Shown here: positions 1 to 8,142 of the stretch, piece by piece
Position numbering within the stretch: position 1 is the first letter of the stretch
Layout of the letters: the number at the start of each line of letters is the position of its first letter
NCBI GenBank assembly: GCA_044222225.1
Contig: JBGANR010000013.1
Span: 77,726 to 141,725 of the forward strand
Length of the DNA: 64,000 bases
DNA from: JBGANR01 sp044222225
GTDB taxonomy: Bacteria > Actinomycetota > Actinomycetes > Mycobacteriales > Mycobacteriaceae
Reading direction: 5' to 3'
The notes under the pieces: generated by a model
Told to the model about the DNA's origin: nothing
The model's input: the letters and a program-made list of their open reading frames with translations, nothing else
The model's database searches: none
Translations under genes and position numbers: made by a program

Positions 1-408
1 CGGCCGGTGGTCTGCCTCGCCGACGACTCCCGCTCGGGGCGCACCGCGATCGTCGTCGCGGCGGGGCTGGCGCTGGCCGGGTCCGGACGGCTCGTCGTCG
101 CGACGCCGCAGTCGCGACGGAAGATGGTCGCCGATCTCGCACCGCTCGTCGAGTGCGGGGTCGCGGTGTCCGTCGTCGATTGGCGACGCCGGTCCGACGC
201 CGCACGCGACGGCGACGTCATCGTGGCGGCCGGCGCAGAGGCTGACGTGCCCGGTGTGCCGTCGATCGTCGTCGATCGCACGCTGACCAGCGAGGAGTCC
301 CTGGCCGACCGCGTCGCGGCGAGGTTCGCGACGCACCCGACGCGCGCGGCGGCGCAGGACTCCCGAGATGAAGCTTGCGGAATCGACCATCAGCAAGGGA
401 GGACCTGA
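1..408 (+). CDS. C-terminal part of an unrecognised protein (5' end outside the window)
   Basis: The frame is already open at base 1 and ends at TGA 406-408, so this is the 3' part of a longer gene. A GTG at 7 is only a possible internal start. The visible 135 or so residues alternate hydrophobic strand-like runs (IVVAAGLALAGSGRLVVAT, DVIVAAGAEADVPGVPSIVV) with short charged stretches, suggesting an alpha/beta Rossmann-like fold. No catalytic motif is recognisable and I do not assign a function. The stop lies one base before the ATG of the kinase-like gene at 410, whose ribosome binding site is inside this gene, so the two are probably co-transcribed and translationally coupled. Confidence 0.6.
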   Translation, partial: RPVVCLADDSRSGRTAIVVAAGLALAGSGRLVVATPQSRRKMVADLAPLVECGVAVSVVDWRRRSDAARDGDVIVAAGAEADVPGVPSIVVDRTLTSEESLADRVAARFATHPTRAAAQDSRDEACGIDHQQGRT

Positions 409-409
409 C

Positions 410-1210
410 ATGGCCACCGTTTCCCGCATGCTCGCGGATTTCGAGGTGCTCGGCGAGCTGGGCGCCGGCGGCAACGGCATGTTCTACGTGGCCAGGCCGC
501 CGGCCCGGCTGGGGCTGGCCGGCGACCGGGTGACGCTCAAGGTGTTCACCGGGCCGTGCGACGAGGACGCCTACCGCCGCGGCGTCCGCGAGCTGCGGGC
601 GTTCTCCGCGGTGCGTTCGCCGTATCTCGCGACGCTCTATGACGCGGTGCTGCAGGGGCAGTTCATGTACGCGATGGAGTACTTCCCGCTCGGTTCGCTG
701 GCGTCGCCGGCGCGGGAGTTGACGCGTCGCGAGCGGCTCGCGGCCCTCGCCGACGCGGCCCGCGGCGTCGACGCCCTGCACGAGGCGGGCATCGCGCATG
801 CGAACATCACGCCGCAGTCGGTGATGGTGACCGAAGACGGCGGCCGTATCGCCGACCTCGGCCTGGCCCGGGTGCTGGCCGCCGACGAGCCGTTGACCAG
901 CTTCTCGCGGCCCGACGCCGTGCAGTACATCGATCCCGCGCTGCTTGCGGGGGAGGCGCCGTCGCGGGCGACGGACATCTGGTCGCTCGGCGCCGTCCTG
1001 CACTGGGTGCTTCTGGAACGCGGGGTGTTCGGGGAGGTCTCGGACACGCAGCCGATGCTCGCCATCCGGGCCGCGCTGTCGACGCCGCCGGTCGTGGCGG
1101 CCGAGCTGGAGGGTGCGGAGCGGGCCCTCGTGGCCGAGTGTCTGGGGCTCGCGGGACCGCGGCCGGGCACCGCCGCGGAGGTCGCCGATCGGATCCGGGC
1201 GCTGCGTTAG
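410..1210 (+). CDS. Ser/Thr protein kinase-like protein, probable pseudokinase
   Basis: A 266-residue protein with a protein-kinase fold and no transmembrane or extracytoplasmic part. The ATG at 410 is preceded by AAGGGAGGA (395-403), so it is preferred over an in-frame ATG at 368. Visible kinase elements are a glycine-rich loop (GELGAGGNG, residues 15-23), the ATP-binding lysine in VTLKVF (K44), a helix-C glutamate (E61) and an IADLGLAR segment replacing DFG (D149). The catalytic loop that normally reads HRDxKPxN is H130-A-N-I-T-P-Q-S137: the catalytic Asp, the following Lys and the metal-binding Asn are all changed. By family knowledge this should abolish or strongly reduce phosphotransfer, so a scaffold or allosteric role is likelier. 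It is coupled to the preceding unknown gene. Confidence 0.85.
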   Translation: MATVSRMLADFEVLGELGAGGNGMFYVARPPARLGLAGDRVTLKVFTGPCDEDAYRRGVRELRAFSAVRSPYLATLYDAVLQGQFMYAMEYFPLGSLASPARELTRRERLAALADAARGVDALHEAGIAHANITPQSVMVTEDGGRIADLGLARVLAADEPLTSFSRPDAVQYIDPALLAGEAPSRATDIWSLGAVLHWVLLERGVFGEVSDTQPMLAIRAALSTPPVVAAELEGAERALVAECLGLAGPRPGTAAEVADRIRALR

Positions 1211-1253
1211 CGACGACGGCCCCGCCCCCGCGGGCCGCGTTCAGAGCGGGTGG

Positions 1254-2732
1254 CTACTGCTCGTCCTCCCAGAACGACCGCAGCCGATGGACGAGGAGCC
1301 CGTCGATCTTCGCCGTGCCGGATTCGGTGTACAGCTCGATGGCCCGCGGGCCGTCCGAGGCGAAGGTCAGCGAGGACAGCGTCTCGATCCCGTCGTTGAC
1401 GAAGACCTCCACCGAGCCGCGGTCGATGAGCACGCGCAGCTTGAGTCGGTCGCCGGAGAACGGCGCGCCCCGGTAGCCGCGGTCGCCGTGCCCGGCGTTG
1501 CGGCGGTCGACGATGACGTACTCCGCCAGGTCGTCGTAGGCCACGATCGTCTCGTAGCGGTCGGGCGTCTTGTTCACCGAGAGGCCGATGCGTTCCGCGG
1601 TCGACGAGGTGAGGTCGATCTCGAGCTCCACATCGGCGGAGTCGACGTCCTCGGCGATGACCAGCGAGTCGTTGACTCCCAGCTCGAACGCCCCGTGATC
1701 GACGGTGCCCGTGCGCAGCTTCGTCACCTCGTCGATGGGTACCGAGACGAGGCGGTCGTCTTCGGTGAGGCTGACGACGCGGGGGACGGACATCTGGCCG
1801 GACCAGCCGTCCGAGTCCTGGGAGGCGACGGGGATGGTGAACGATCCCATCCAGGCGAGCATGACGCGCCGGCCGTCCGGGGTCTCGAAGGTCTGCGGCG
1901 CGTAGAAGTTGCCGCCCCAGTCGATCGGCCGGTAGTCGGTGAGCTGCCGGAACGGTTCGCCCGGCGCCCATTCGCCGACGACGTAGCCCGCGTTGTGGCC
2001 GTTGCGGGCGTGGTATCGGTCGGGCTTGGGACCCATCGGGCAGTAGGCGATGACCCACTTGTCGCCGATCTGGAACATGTCCGGGCATTCCAGCATGAAG
2101 GCGTCCGGATTCGGGTCCCGGAAGAGGACGCTGTCGAACACCCAGTTGCGCAGATCCTCGGAGGTGTGCAGCCAGATCTCGCCGCGATTGTCCGCCGAGC
2201 AGGCGCCGATGACCATGTACCACCGATCGCCGGTCCGCCAGACCTTCGGATCGCGGAAGTGGGACGGTCCGGCCGGCCGGTCGACGACGACGCCGTGCTT
2301 CTCGAAGACGAGACCGTCTTCGCTGGTGGCCAGGCATTGCACCTGGATGTTGCCGTCGTCCTCGTTGACGCCGTTGCGCCAGCGGTTTCCGGTGTAGTAG
2401 GCGTGCAGCGTGCCGTCATCGGAGACGACGGCCGAGCCCGAGAAGACGCCGTCGCGGTCGGCATCGGTGCTCGGCGCCATGGCGATCGGCTCATGGCGCC
2501 AGGTGACGAGGTCCGAGCTGCTGGCGTGGCCCCAGTACATGGTCCCCCAGACGGGGGCGTACGGGTAGTGCTGGAAATAGACGTGGTAGCGGCCGTTGAA
2601 GTAGGTGAGGCCGTTGGGGTCGTTGATCCAGCCGGTCTGCGCGGCGATGTGGAACCTCGGGTACCACCGGTCGTTGCGGTCGGCGCGTAGTTCTCGGACT
2701 GCGCGGTCGGCGCGTGCGAGCTCGTCCTGCAA
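1254..2732 (-). CDS. GH32 beta-fructofuranosidase / sucrose(-6-phosphate) hydrolase (invertase)
   Basis: A 492-residue cytoplasmic glycoside hydrolase family 32 enzyme that releases fructose from sucrose or short fructans. Family signatures in order are WINDPNG (residues 35-41, nucleophile D38), the FRDPKV block near residue 160 (transition-state Asp) and ECPDMF near 215 (acid/base Glu). A C-terminal beta-sandwich follows, with the usual family-end features RVLIDRGSVEVFVNDG and ELYTESGTA. There is no signal peptide, so the substrate must be imported. The start is TTG at 2732 with AGGGAG five bases upstream. It is divergent from a LacY/CscB-type symporter, and the two probably form a sucrose uptake and cleavage pair controlled from the shared region 2733-3091. 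Sucrose and sucrose-6-phosphate specificity cannot be separated here, but the proton symporter (not a PTS) favours free sucrose. Confidence 0.93.
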   Translation of the reverse strand: MQDELARADRAVRELRADRNDRWYPRFHIAAQTGWINDPNGLTYFNGRYHVYFQHYPYAPVWGTMYWGHASSSDLVTWRHEPIAMAPSTDADRDGVFSGSAVVSDDGTLHAYYTGNRWRNGVNEDDGNIQVQCLATSEDGLVFEKHGVVVDRPAGPSHFRDPKVWRTGDRWYMVIGACSADNRGEIWLHTSEDLRNWVFDSVLFRDPNPDAFMLECPDMFQIGDKWVIAYCPMGPKPDRYHARNGHNAGYVVGEWAPGEPFRQLTDYRPIDWGGNFYAPQTFETPDGRRVMLAWMGSFTIPVASQDSDGWSGQMSVPRVVSLTEDDRLVSVPIDEVTKLRTGTVDHGAFELGVNDSLVIAEDVDSADVELEIDLTSSTAERIGLSVNKTPDRYETIVAYDDLAEYVIVDRRNAGHGDRGYRGAPFSGDRLKLRVLIDRGSVEVFVNDGIETLSSLTFASDGPRAIELYTESGTAKIDGLLVHRLRSFWEDEQ

Positions 2733-2785
2733 GGTCGCTCCCTATTCTTCGGCGCGGGATGGTGGACAGGTCTCGTCCATTGAAG

Positions 2786-2800
2786 CTCAAACGTTACAGG
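2786..2800. promoter_or_regulatory. LacI-family-type operator, invertase side
   Basis: CTCAAACGTTACAGG lies 54 bases upstream of the invertase start. It is centred on AACGTT, the typical half-palindromic core of LacI/GalR operators, and shares its first ten bases with the second site at 2951. The placement suggests repression of the invertase promoter. No LacI-family gene is in the window, so the regulator is inferred. Confidence 0.5.
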
Positions 2801-2950
2801 TCGCGGGCGGCGGCGGCCGCGCGCTTGGTTGAATCGGCGGTGCCGCCGGCGTACGTCGGCCTCGGCGGAGATCGGGACCGCCCGAATGATCTTGGTCATG
2901 AAGGCGATCGACTGTGGCATACGACACGCGGAGCGTGGTACGGTCAGCGC

Positions 2951-2965
2951 CTCAAACGTTTTAGG
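2951..2965. promoter_or_regulatory. LacI-family-type operator, symporter side
   Basis: CTCAAACGTTTTAGG is the second copy of the AACGTT-centred element in the divergent sucrose control region. It lies 126 bases before the symporter start and 165 bp from the other copy. Two matched sites facing divergent promoters are a common arrangement for a sugar-responsive LacI-type repressor. The 359-bp region (2733-3091) shows no coding signal of its own. Confidence 0.5.
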
Positions 2966-3091
2966 TACCGATGGACCCTCGGATGTCGACGTCGCGACGG
3001 TCGTGAAAGTCCGGATCGTTTGATGTCCGCCGGGCGGCATCACGGTGTCGTGGCGGCTTGGTGACGGAAGCTTCGACAGAGAGGTTCGACA

Positions 3092-4378
3092 ATGGCTGCG
3101 GCCAAGGGTCTATTCAAGAACGGTGCCTATCTGCAGAGTTCGACGACGCTGTTCGTCTTCTTTGCCTCGTGGGGCATCTGGTGGTCGTTCTTCGCGACAT
3201 GGCTGGACAAGAGCCTCGGGCTCAGTGGCGGTCAGATCGGCACCGTCTACGCGGTGAACTCGTTCACCACCATCGTGGTGATGTTCCTCTACGGCATGCT
3301 TCAGGACCGCCTCAAGCTGAAGCGGAACCTGATCATCCTGTCCTCGACGGTCATGGCCTGCCTGGTGCCGTTCGCGCTGCTGGTCTACCAGCCGCTGCTC
3401 AAGAACTCGTTCGGGCTGGGCGTCGCGCTCGGTGCGCTGTACCTGCCGTTCGGCTACACCGCCGCGGTGGGTCTTCTCGAGGCGTACTCCGAGCGGATGA
3501 GCCGTACCTACGGATTCGACTACGGTCAGGCCCGTGGCTGGGGCTCCCTCGGCTATGCCGTCGCCGCCCTGTTCACCGGCTTCATCTTCACCATCAACCC
3601 GGCGATCAACTTCTTCATCGGTTCGGCGCTCGGCGTCGTCTGCCTGTTGGTGCAGATCTTCTGGAAGACGGACAACGTTCCGCTGGCGCCGGGGCACGAG
3701 GCGCACTCCGGGCACACCCCGAGCCTGGGCGAGATGGCGAGCGTCCTCAAGCAGCGGAGCCTGTGGGTCGTCATCGCCTTCACCATCTTCAGCTGGACGT
3801 TCTACAACCTCTATGACGGTCAGATGTTCCCGAACTTCTATCGGGGCCTGTTCGAGAACGAGGACGACGGCATTCGCACCTACGGCATTCTCAACTCGGT
3901 GCAGGTGTTCGTCGAGGGTGGCTGCATGATGCTGGTTCCGATCGTCATGCGCAAGGTCGGTGTCCGGACCACTCTGCTGTTGGGCGTCGCGACGATGACC
4001 ATCCGTATTCTCGGTGCGGCCGTCTTCACTGATCCGATCATCGTCTCCGGCTTCAAGATGATGCACGCCATCGAGGTCCCGCTGTTCATCCTGGGAATCT
4101 TCCGCTACCTCACCCTGCACTTCGACGCCTCCCTGTCGGCCACGATGTACCTGGTCGGCTTCGAGGTCTCGGCGCAGATCGGTAACGTCGTGTTCGCCGT
4201 TCCGTTCGGAAACCTGCGCGATGCGATCGGCTACCAGCCGACCTTCTTCGTCATCGCGGGCGTCGTCGCTGCCGCGGGAGCGTGGGGCTACTTCGCGCTG
4301 AAGAAGGACGACGAGGACGTGCAGGGTGATCCGTTCATCAAGGACTCTGAACGGAAAAAGATGAATGTGACCGGTTAG
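3092..4378 (+). CDS. MFS oligosaccharide:H+ symporter (LacY/CscB family), probable sucrose permease
   Basis: A 428-residue integral membrane protein of the LacY-type oligosaccharide:proton symporter branch of the major facilitator superfamily. It has about 12 hydrophobic segments. The family-like start FVFFASWGIWWSFFATWLDK is followed by the loop 2-3 basic motif QDRLKLKRN, a long central loop (residues ~205-230) and a charged C-terminal tail. The ATG at 3092 follows an AGAGAGG ribosome binding site. It is divergent from the GH32 invertase, so imported disaccharide is probably sucrose; substrate assignment is by context. A strong hairpin at 4410-4469 ends the unit. A decayed homologue lies just downstream on the other strand. 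Confidence 0.88.
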   Translation: MAAAKGLFKNGAYLQSSTTLFVFFASWGIWWSFFATWLDKSLGLSGGQIGTVYAVNSFTTIVVMFLYGMLQDRLKLKRNLIILSSTVMACLVPFALLVYQPLLKNSFGLGVALGALYLPFGYTAAVGLLEAYSERMSRTYGFDYGQARGWGSLGYAVAALFTGFIFTINPAINFFIGSALGVVCLLVQIFWKTDNVPLAPGHEAHSGHTPSLGEMASVLKQRSLWVVIAFTIFSWTFYNLYDGQMFPNFYRGLFENEDDGIRTYGILNSVQVFVEGGCMMLVPIVMRKVGVRTTLLLGVATMTIRILGAAVFTDPIIVSGFKMMHAIEVPLFILGIFRYLTLHFDASLSATMYLVGFEVSAQIGNVVFAVPFGNLRDAIGYQPTFFVIAGVVAAAGAWGYFALKKDDEDVQGDPFIKDSERKKMNVTG

Positions 4379-4409
4379 TCGTCGCGGTCGGGAGGGGCCG
4401 CGCGTGGGT

Positions 4410-4469
4410 CCGGCCTCTGGGTGAAGGAGTGGGGCGCCTTCACCCAGGGCGCCTTCACCCAGAGGCCGG
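4410..4469 (+). terminator. Strong hairpin terminator after the symporter gene
   Basis: An 18-bp perfect inverted repeat (4410-4427 against 4452-4469; arm begins CCGGCCTCTGGG) starts 31 bases after the symporter stop. No U-tract follows, which is common for GC-rich actinobacterial terminators. The loop itself repeats part of the right arm (GGCGCCTTCACCCAG occurs twice, ending at 4447 and 4462), so alternative pairings exist. It may work in both directions, because the minus-strand pseudogene ends at 4612. Confidence 0.75.
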
Positions 4470-4611
4470 ATGTCGGGAGGATGGTGCCGTTCCGTTGTGG
4501 AACGGCACTTTTGCTGTGGATCGGTCGATATTGATCCGGGCGTGTTCTCGTGTCGGGTACGCGGCGATTCGCACTTTTGTAAATAGGGCCGCCGCTCACT
4601 TGAACATTGCC

Positions 4612-5130
4612 CTACTTGAGCACAAAGATGGCGAACAGGCCGCCGCCTACGGCGACGATGGCGGAGATCATGAAGAAGACCGGACGGAAGCAGAACTGAT
4701 AACGCAGGCTGCCGAGTGGCGGGAGAGGATGGCTCTGCCGACCTGCGAGGACGAAGTAAATGATCCTCGGTCTTGATCGACTGGCCGAGGGCGCGCGGCG
4801 CCGTCGTCGACACGGTCATCTACATGCAGGCACCGTCGCCGTGCCGAGCATCTCTTTGGTGCTGGTGGCGCCGCCTCGTCGTGCGCACGGGAGGGTGCCG
4901 TCGGAGGGGGAGCTTCCGCAGGAGCTGGATGGGCAGGGCGACGACCGATCGCCGAGCCGAGCCAGAAGTTGAGCGCGGGATCGACGTTGAGCAGTGGTGG
5001 CGACGACGGAGCGCACTATGCTCCTGGCGTGTTCGAGGCCGCAGGGCGTGAAGCACTCGGAGAGAGTCTCGAGTGGCCGACTGGGGAGAGGAAGACCGCG
5101 CCGGCGACGAGGCCGCGCCGTTCCGGGGGA
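4612..5130 (-). pseudogene. Decayed MFS oligosaccharide symporter (paralogue of the gene at 3092-4378)
   Basis: Minus-strand translation in shifting frames matches the intact symporter in co-linear blocks. Bases 4946-4985 give VDPALNFWLGSAIG, against INPAINFFIGSALG in the intact protein. The region near 4825-4860 gives KEMLGTA, against GEMASVL. The end (4612-4760) gives GSLRYQFCFRPVFFMISAIV followed by a hydrophobic run and Leu-Lys-stop, against GNLRDAIGYQPTFFVIAGVV. At least two frameshifts are present and the central part is missing between about 4760 and 4825. Sequence to about 5130 gives a further weak match (RGLVAGAVFLSP) to the GSLGYAVAALFTGF region. The 5' boundary is approximate. No intact coding frame remains. 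Confidence 0.65.
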
Positions 5131-5136
5131 AATTAG

Positions 5137-5162
5137 TAACAGTTGTCCATAAATGACTGTTA
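5137..5162. promoter_or_regulatory. 7-bp inverted repeat in an AT-rich pocket
   Basis: TAACAGT and ACTGTTA form a perfect inverted repeat with a 12-base spacer inside a short AT-rich stretch (5130-5166) of an otherwise GC-rich region. The geometry fits a dimeric repressor operator. It lies about 500 bp upstream of cas3 and just beyond the symporter pseudogene, so it could be a relic of that gene's control region. Confidence 0.35.
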
Positions 5163-5661
5163 TTGGGCATGAGGGCGCAGTGCGGTCGGAGTTGCACGCG
5201 AACTGTCGATGGCGACGCGGTGTGAGGGCTGATTCCCGCGCCACGGTGTGGTCGTTCAGGTCGCTGAGGGCCCGGATTCGGTCGCGGGAGTGAGCCTTGT
5301 CAAGCTCCGTCGGCTCAGGCGTCTGCGTCCGCAACCGGTCTGTGCGCGACGAGGTGTCGAAGAATGCCAGGGCCCGGCGCGGATCGGATTGTGACGAACG
5401 ATGAGGAGTTTCTCTGTATTGGTCCTGTCTGCCGTTTCGTAGTCGTACCCTATCCGTCATGAACGATCGGGCTGTTGGCAGCTTGGAGAGGGTGTGCCTG
5501 TCGGCTCCGGGCAGACGGCGCGGCGGACGAGTCGGCGATCTGACGTCGGCGATCTGTGGATCCCGGCGTCGCATTCGGTGCGGCGATGTGGTCGTCATGG
5601 GCGATAGAGACGTCGATCGATTCCGAGTTGATGCGGCATCCAGTCGGATGAGGGGTGATCA
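5163..5661. other. Gap upstream of cas3 without a supported gene
   Basis: About 500 bp between the symporter remnant and cas3. A 68-codon frame (ATG 5459 to stop 5663-5665) overlaps the cas3 start in a GTGATG arrangement. Its product is arginine-rich and resembles out-of-frame GC-rich translation, so I do not call it a gene. The cas3 promoter must lie here, but no convincing -35/-10 pair is visible. Confidence 0.5.
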
Positions 5662-7959
5662 GTGATGGTCCGCGAATGGCATGAACTGACGCCCTTGCGT
5701 CCCCTATGGGACGGGGATCAAGTCTACGCGCACACGCCGAACGGCCATGGGTGTTGGCACGGATTTCGCGAGCATTCCATCGGTGTGGCCGATCAAGCAT
5801 TCGACTTCGCTGCGGTATTTGGAGGGGGGGACCTCGCGAGATTTCTTGGCTACACGCATGACGCCGGAAAGCTCACTCGAATCGTTCAAGAAAGGCTTCG
5901 GTTATGTCATATTGACAGTTTGGCACGACTGGGGGCGACGCATAAGGTGGAAGGAGCTGCGTTAGGCGGGCTACTCAACGAAACGTCTCGCGAAATGTTC
6001 CAGTGCGCATTCCTTGCGAACTTCGGACATCATCACGAGTTGCCTTCCAGTAAGGAGAAATTTGAAGAGATCGAAGAGGTGCTTGAGGATAATCCCGACA
6101 CCCTTGACCCGCTGGTAGTTCTAGTCGAAAAGCTTATCGGAAGGAGTCTTAGCGAATCGGCTCGGCAAGTGGCACTCCCTCAGTATATCGATGTGGGTGA
6201 GCGCGAAAGTCGTGAGCGCAACCGTGAACTCTTCGTGCGGATGGTGCATTCCGCGCTGGTTGACGCGGATTTCCTCGACACCGCCGCTCACTTTAGAGGC
6301 CGGACAACCGTCCGGAGGCACGTACCTGTAGGATTGTCTGCACTGCGTGACCATTTCATGCGTTGGTATGGCGAACGGTACCACGAAGCGCCGAACACGG
6401 AGCTCAACCGATTGCGACGGACTACGTTTGAAAGATGCGTTGATGTTGCTCTTGACCCGGTTCTCGCTGGCACGCGAGGTGTATATCGTCTGCCAGCGCC
6501 GACGGGGAGTGGCAAGACGTTGGCCGCGGCGGCGTTTGCGCTGAACCATGCGGCTGAGTATGGCAAAAGAAGAGTCATTGTCGCTGTTCCGTACACGTCC
6601 ATCACGACGCAGAACGCTCAGGTCTATCGCACAGCCTTCTCGGGTCTCGGGGACGAGATCGTACTTGAGCATCATAGCAATATCGACAATACTGCTATTG
6701 CGGAGAGTTCTTGGCGTCGACTTAGCGCTGAGAACTGGGACGCCGAGTTTATTGTTACGACGACGGTTCAACTCTTCGACTCTTTGTTCAAAGGGAAGCC
6801 GTCGGCGTCGCGTAAGTTGCATAGGATTGCCGGATCGGTCATCGTCCTCGACGAGATTCAATCGTTGCCGCTCAAACTTCTTCCCACAATTCTCACGGTT
6901 TTGCGCCAGCTTATCGAGCAGTATGACGTGACTGTATTGTTGGCGTCGGCGACTCAGCCGGCATTCTGGAGGCTGTCACCGTGGGGCGGGGATTCCATGC
7001 GAGGCATAATGGAATTGCCCTGTTATGACATCATGCCGATTGACGATGTTCCGCGCGTGGCGCGTCGCGTCGCATACGAAATCAGGGGATACAAGCAGTC
7101 GTGGCCCGAGCTGGCAGATGAGATTGCTCGAGAGCGGCAGGCGCTGGCGATTGTGAACACGACTGACCATGCGCAGAAGCTTCACACCGAACTGGCAGAG
7201 GTCTTTAGTGGATGCGTACTGCACTTGTCTACCCGCATGTGTGCCCAGCATCGGTCCGACGTACTTGACAAGGTTTCGCGGATGTTGACGGAAGACCGTC
7301 CTGTGCTACTGGTGTCTACGCAGTTGATTGAGGCTGGCGTAGATGTGGATTTTCCCGTCGTCTATCGAGCATTGGCGCCGGCCGAAAGCCTGATTCAAAG
7401 TGCTGGACGGTGCAACCGGGAAGGGCAGCTTGGCGTGCGTGGCGGCCGAGTCGTGGTCTTTGAGTCGGAAGAGGATGGCATGCCGGGCGGTCTCTACACC
7501 CACGCGGCTGGGCTGACGCGCAGTCTGTTCGTGGATGAAGGGCGAAATCTAGAGAATCCTGCGGACCTGACAGCGTACTTCCGGACCTTTTACCGGGACT
7601 ACGCCCCGATGTCGGTACGGGACGAGATCGATGTGTCGCGCTGCAGACTCGACTTCCCAGCGGTGGCGAAGGCGTTTCAGATGATCGACGCGCCGTCGAT
7701 GTCCGCGGTGATCACGGACTACGGTGAGCCTCAGGAGCGCGAAGCGGTCCGTCACGTCCTTGAGGGGCTGGAGAAGGACCCTCGAAAGATACTTGATCGG
7801 AGTGAGCGGCGCCTACTGCAGCGCTTCTCCGCGACGCTGCCTCGCTCGAGGGGCGATGCCGTCCTCGCGATCCCGGTTGTAACGGGCATATTGCGCTGGG
7901 ATGGTGAGTACGACGCGTCACGGGGCGTCGTCGTGGAGGGGGGTGCGACGATCTTATGA
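5662..7959 (+). CDS. cas3: Cas3, type I CRISPR HD nuclease-helicase
   Basis: A 765-residue effector nuclease-helicase recruited by Cascade to unwind and degrade target DNA. The N-terminal HD domain shows H38 (REHS), H66-D67 (YTHDAGK) and a histidine run GHHHELP (122-128). The SF2 helicase follows with Walker A PTGSGKT (280-286), DExH-type box DEIQ (397-400), SAT motif (429-431) and motif VI QSAGRCNREG (579-588). The remainder is the accessory C-terminal domain. Start choice lies between GTG 5662 and the adjacent ATG 5665. It is first in the type I-C gene order, but a strong hairpin (8035-8071) follows it, so it may be transcribed apart from the Cascade genes. Base composition is lower in GC than the flanks. 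Confidence 0.96.
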   Translation: MMVREWHELTPLRPLWDGDQVYAHTPNGHGCWHGFREHSIGVADQAFDFAAVFGGGDLARFLGYTHDAGKLTRIVQERLRLCHIDSLARLGATHKVEGAALGGLLNETSREMFQCAFLANFGHHHELPSSKEKFEEIEEVLEDNPDTLDPLVVLVEKLIGRSLSESARQVALPQYIDVGERESRERNRELFVRMVHSALVDADFLDTAAHFRGRTTVRRHVPVGLSALRDHFMRWYGERYHEAPNTELNRLRRTTFERCVDVALDPVLAGTRGVYRLPAPTGSGKTLAAAAFALNHAAEYGKRRVIVAVPYTSITTQNAQVYRTAFSGLGDEIVLEHHSNIDNTAIAESSWRRLSAENWDAEFIVTTTVQLFDSLFKGKPSASRKLHRIAGSVIVLDEIQSLPLKLLPTILTVLRQLIEQYDVTVLLASATQPAFWRLSPWGGDSMRGIMELPCYDIMPIDDVPRVARRVAYEIRGYKQSWPELADEIARERQALAIVNTTDHAQKLHTELAEVFSGCVLHLSTRMCAQHRSDVLDKVSRMLTEDRPVLLVSTQLIEAGVDVDFPVVYRALAPAESLIQSAGRCNREGQLGVRGGRVVVFESEEDGMPGGLYTHAAGLTRSLFVDEGRNLENPADLTAYFRTFYRDYAPMSVRDEIDVSRCRLDFPAVAKAFQMIDAPSMSAVITDYGEPQEREAVRHVLEGLEKDPRKILDRSERRLLQRFSATLPRSRGDAVLAIPVVTGILRWDGEYDASRGVVVEGGATIL

Positions 7960-8034
7960 GGACGTTGAAGTCCGCTGCGGCGTTCGCGCTGGGAGTCTCA
8001 ACTGTGTGCGCCCGTGCAACGAGGCCGAGATGCG

Positions 8035-8071
8035 ATGCCCCCGAGATGTCAGAGTGACGTCTCGGGGGCAT
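8035..8071 (+). terminator. Hairpin terminator between cas3 and cas5
   Basis: A 16-bp stem (8035-8050 with 8056-8071, one T-G pair, loop AGAGT) whose left arm begins ATGCCCCCGAGA is followed by TTTGCTGTTGTT. It looks like an intrinsic terminator and would cut cas3 transcription off from cas5-cas2, or act as an attenuator. It lies 75 bases past the cas3 stop. Confidence 0.75.
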
Positions 8072-8086
8072 TTGCTGTTGTTCCAT

Positions 8087-8110
8087 GCTAGCCTTCTTGG
8101 AGAGGCTAGC
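8087..8110. promoter_or_regulatory. Palindromic element upstream of cas5
   Basis: GCTAGCC and GGCTAGC (8087-8093 and 8104-8110) form a perfect inverted repeat with a 10-base spacer, directly after the cas3 terminator and 33 bases before the cas5 start. It could be an operator for a separate Cascade promoter or a leader hairpin in its mRNA. Which of these it is cannot be decided from sequence. Confidence 0.4.
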
Positions 8111-8142
8111 GTTTGCAAGGACGTACACAGAAGGGAGGCTCG

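Noticed and set aside
945..2690. Long plus-strand frame across the kinase end and the invertase
   Set aside because: Antisense shadow of the GH32 gene, whose motifs are clear on the minus strand.
5459..5665. 68-codon frame overlapping the cas3 start
   Set aside because: Arg-rich composition, no ribosome binding site of note and no recognisable family. The overlap alone is not enough.
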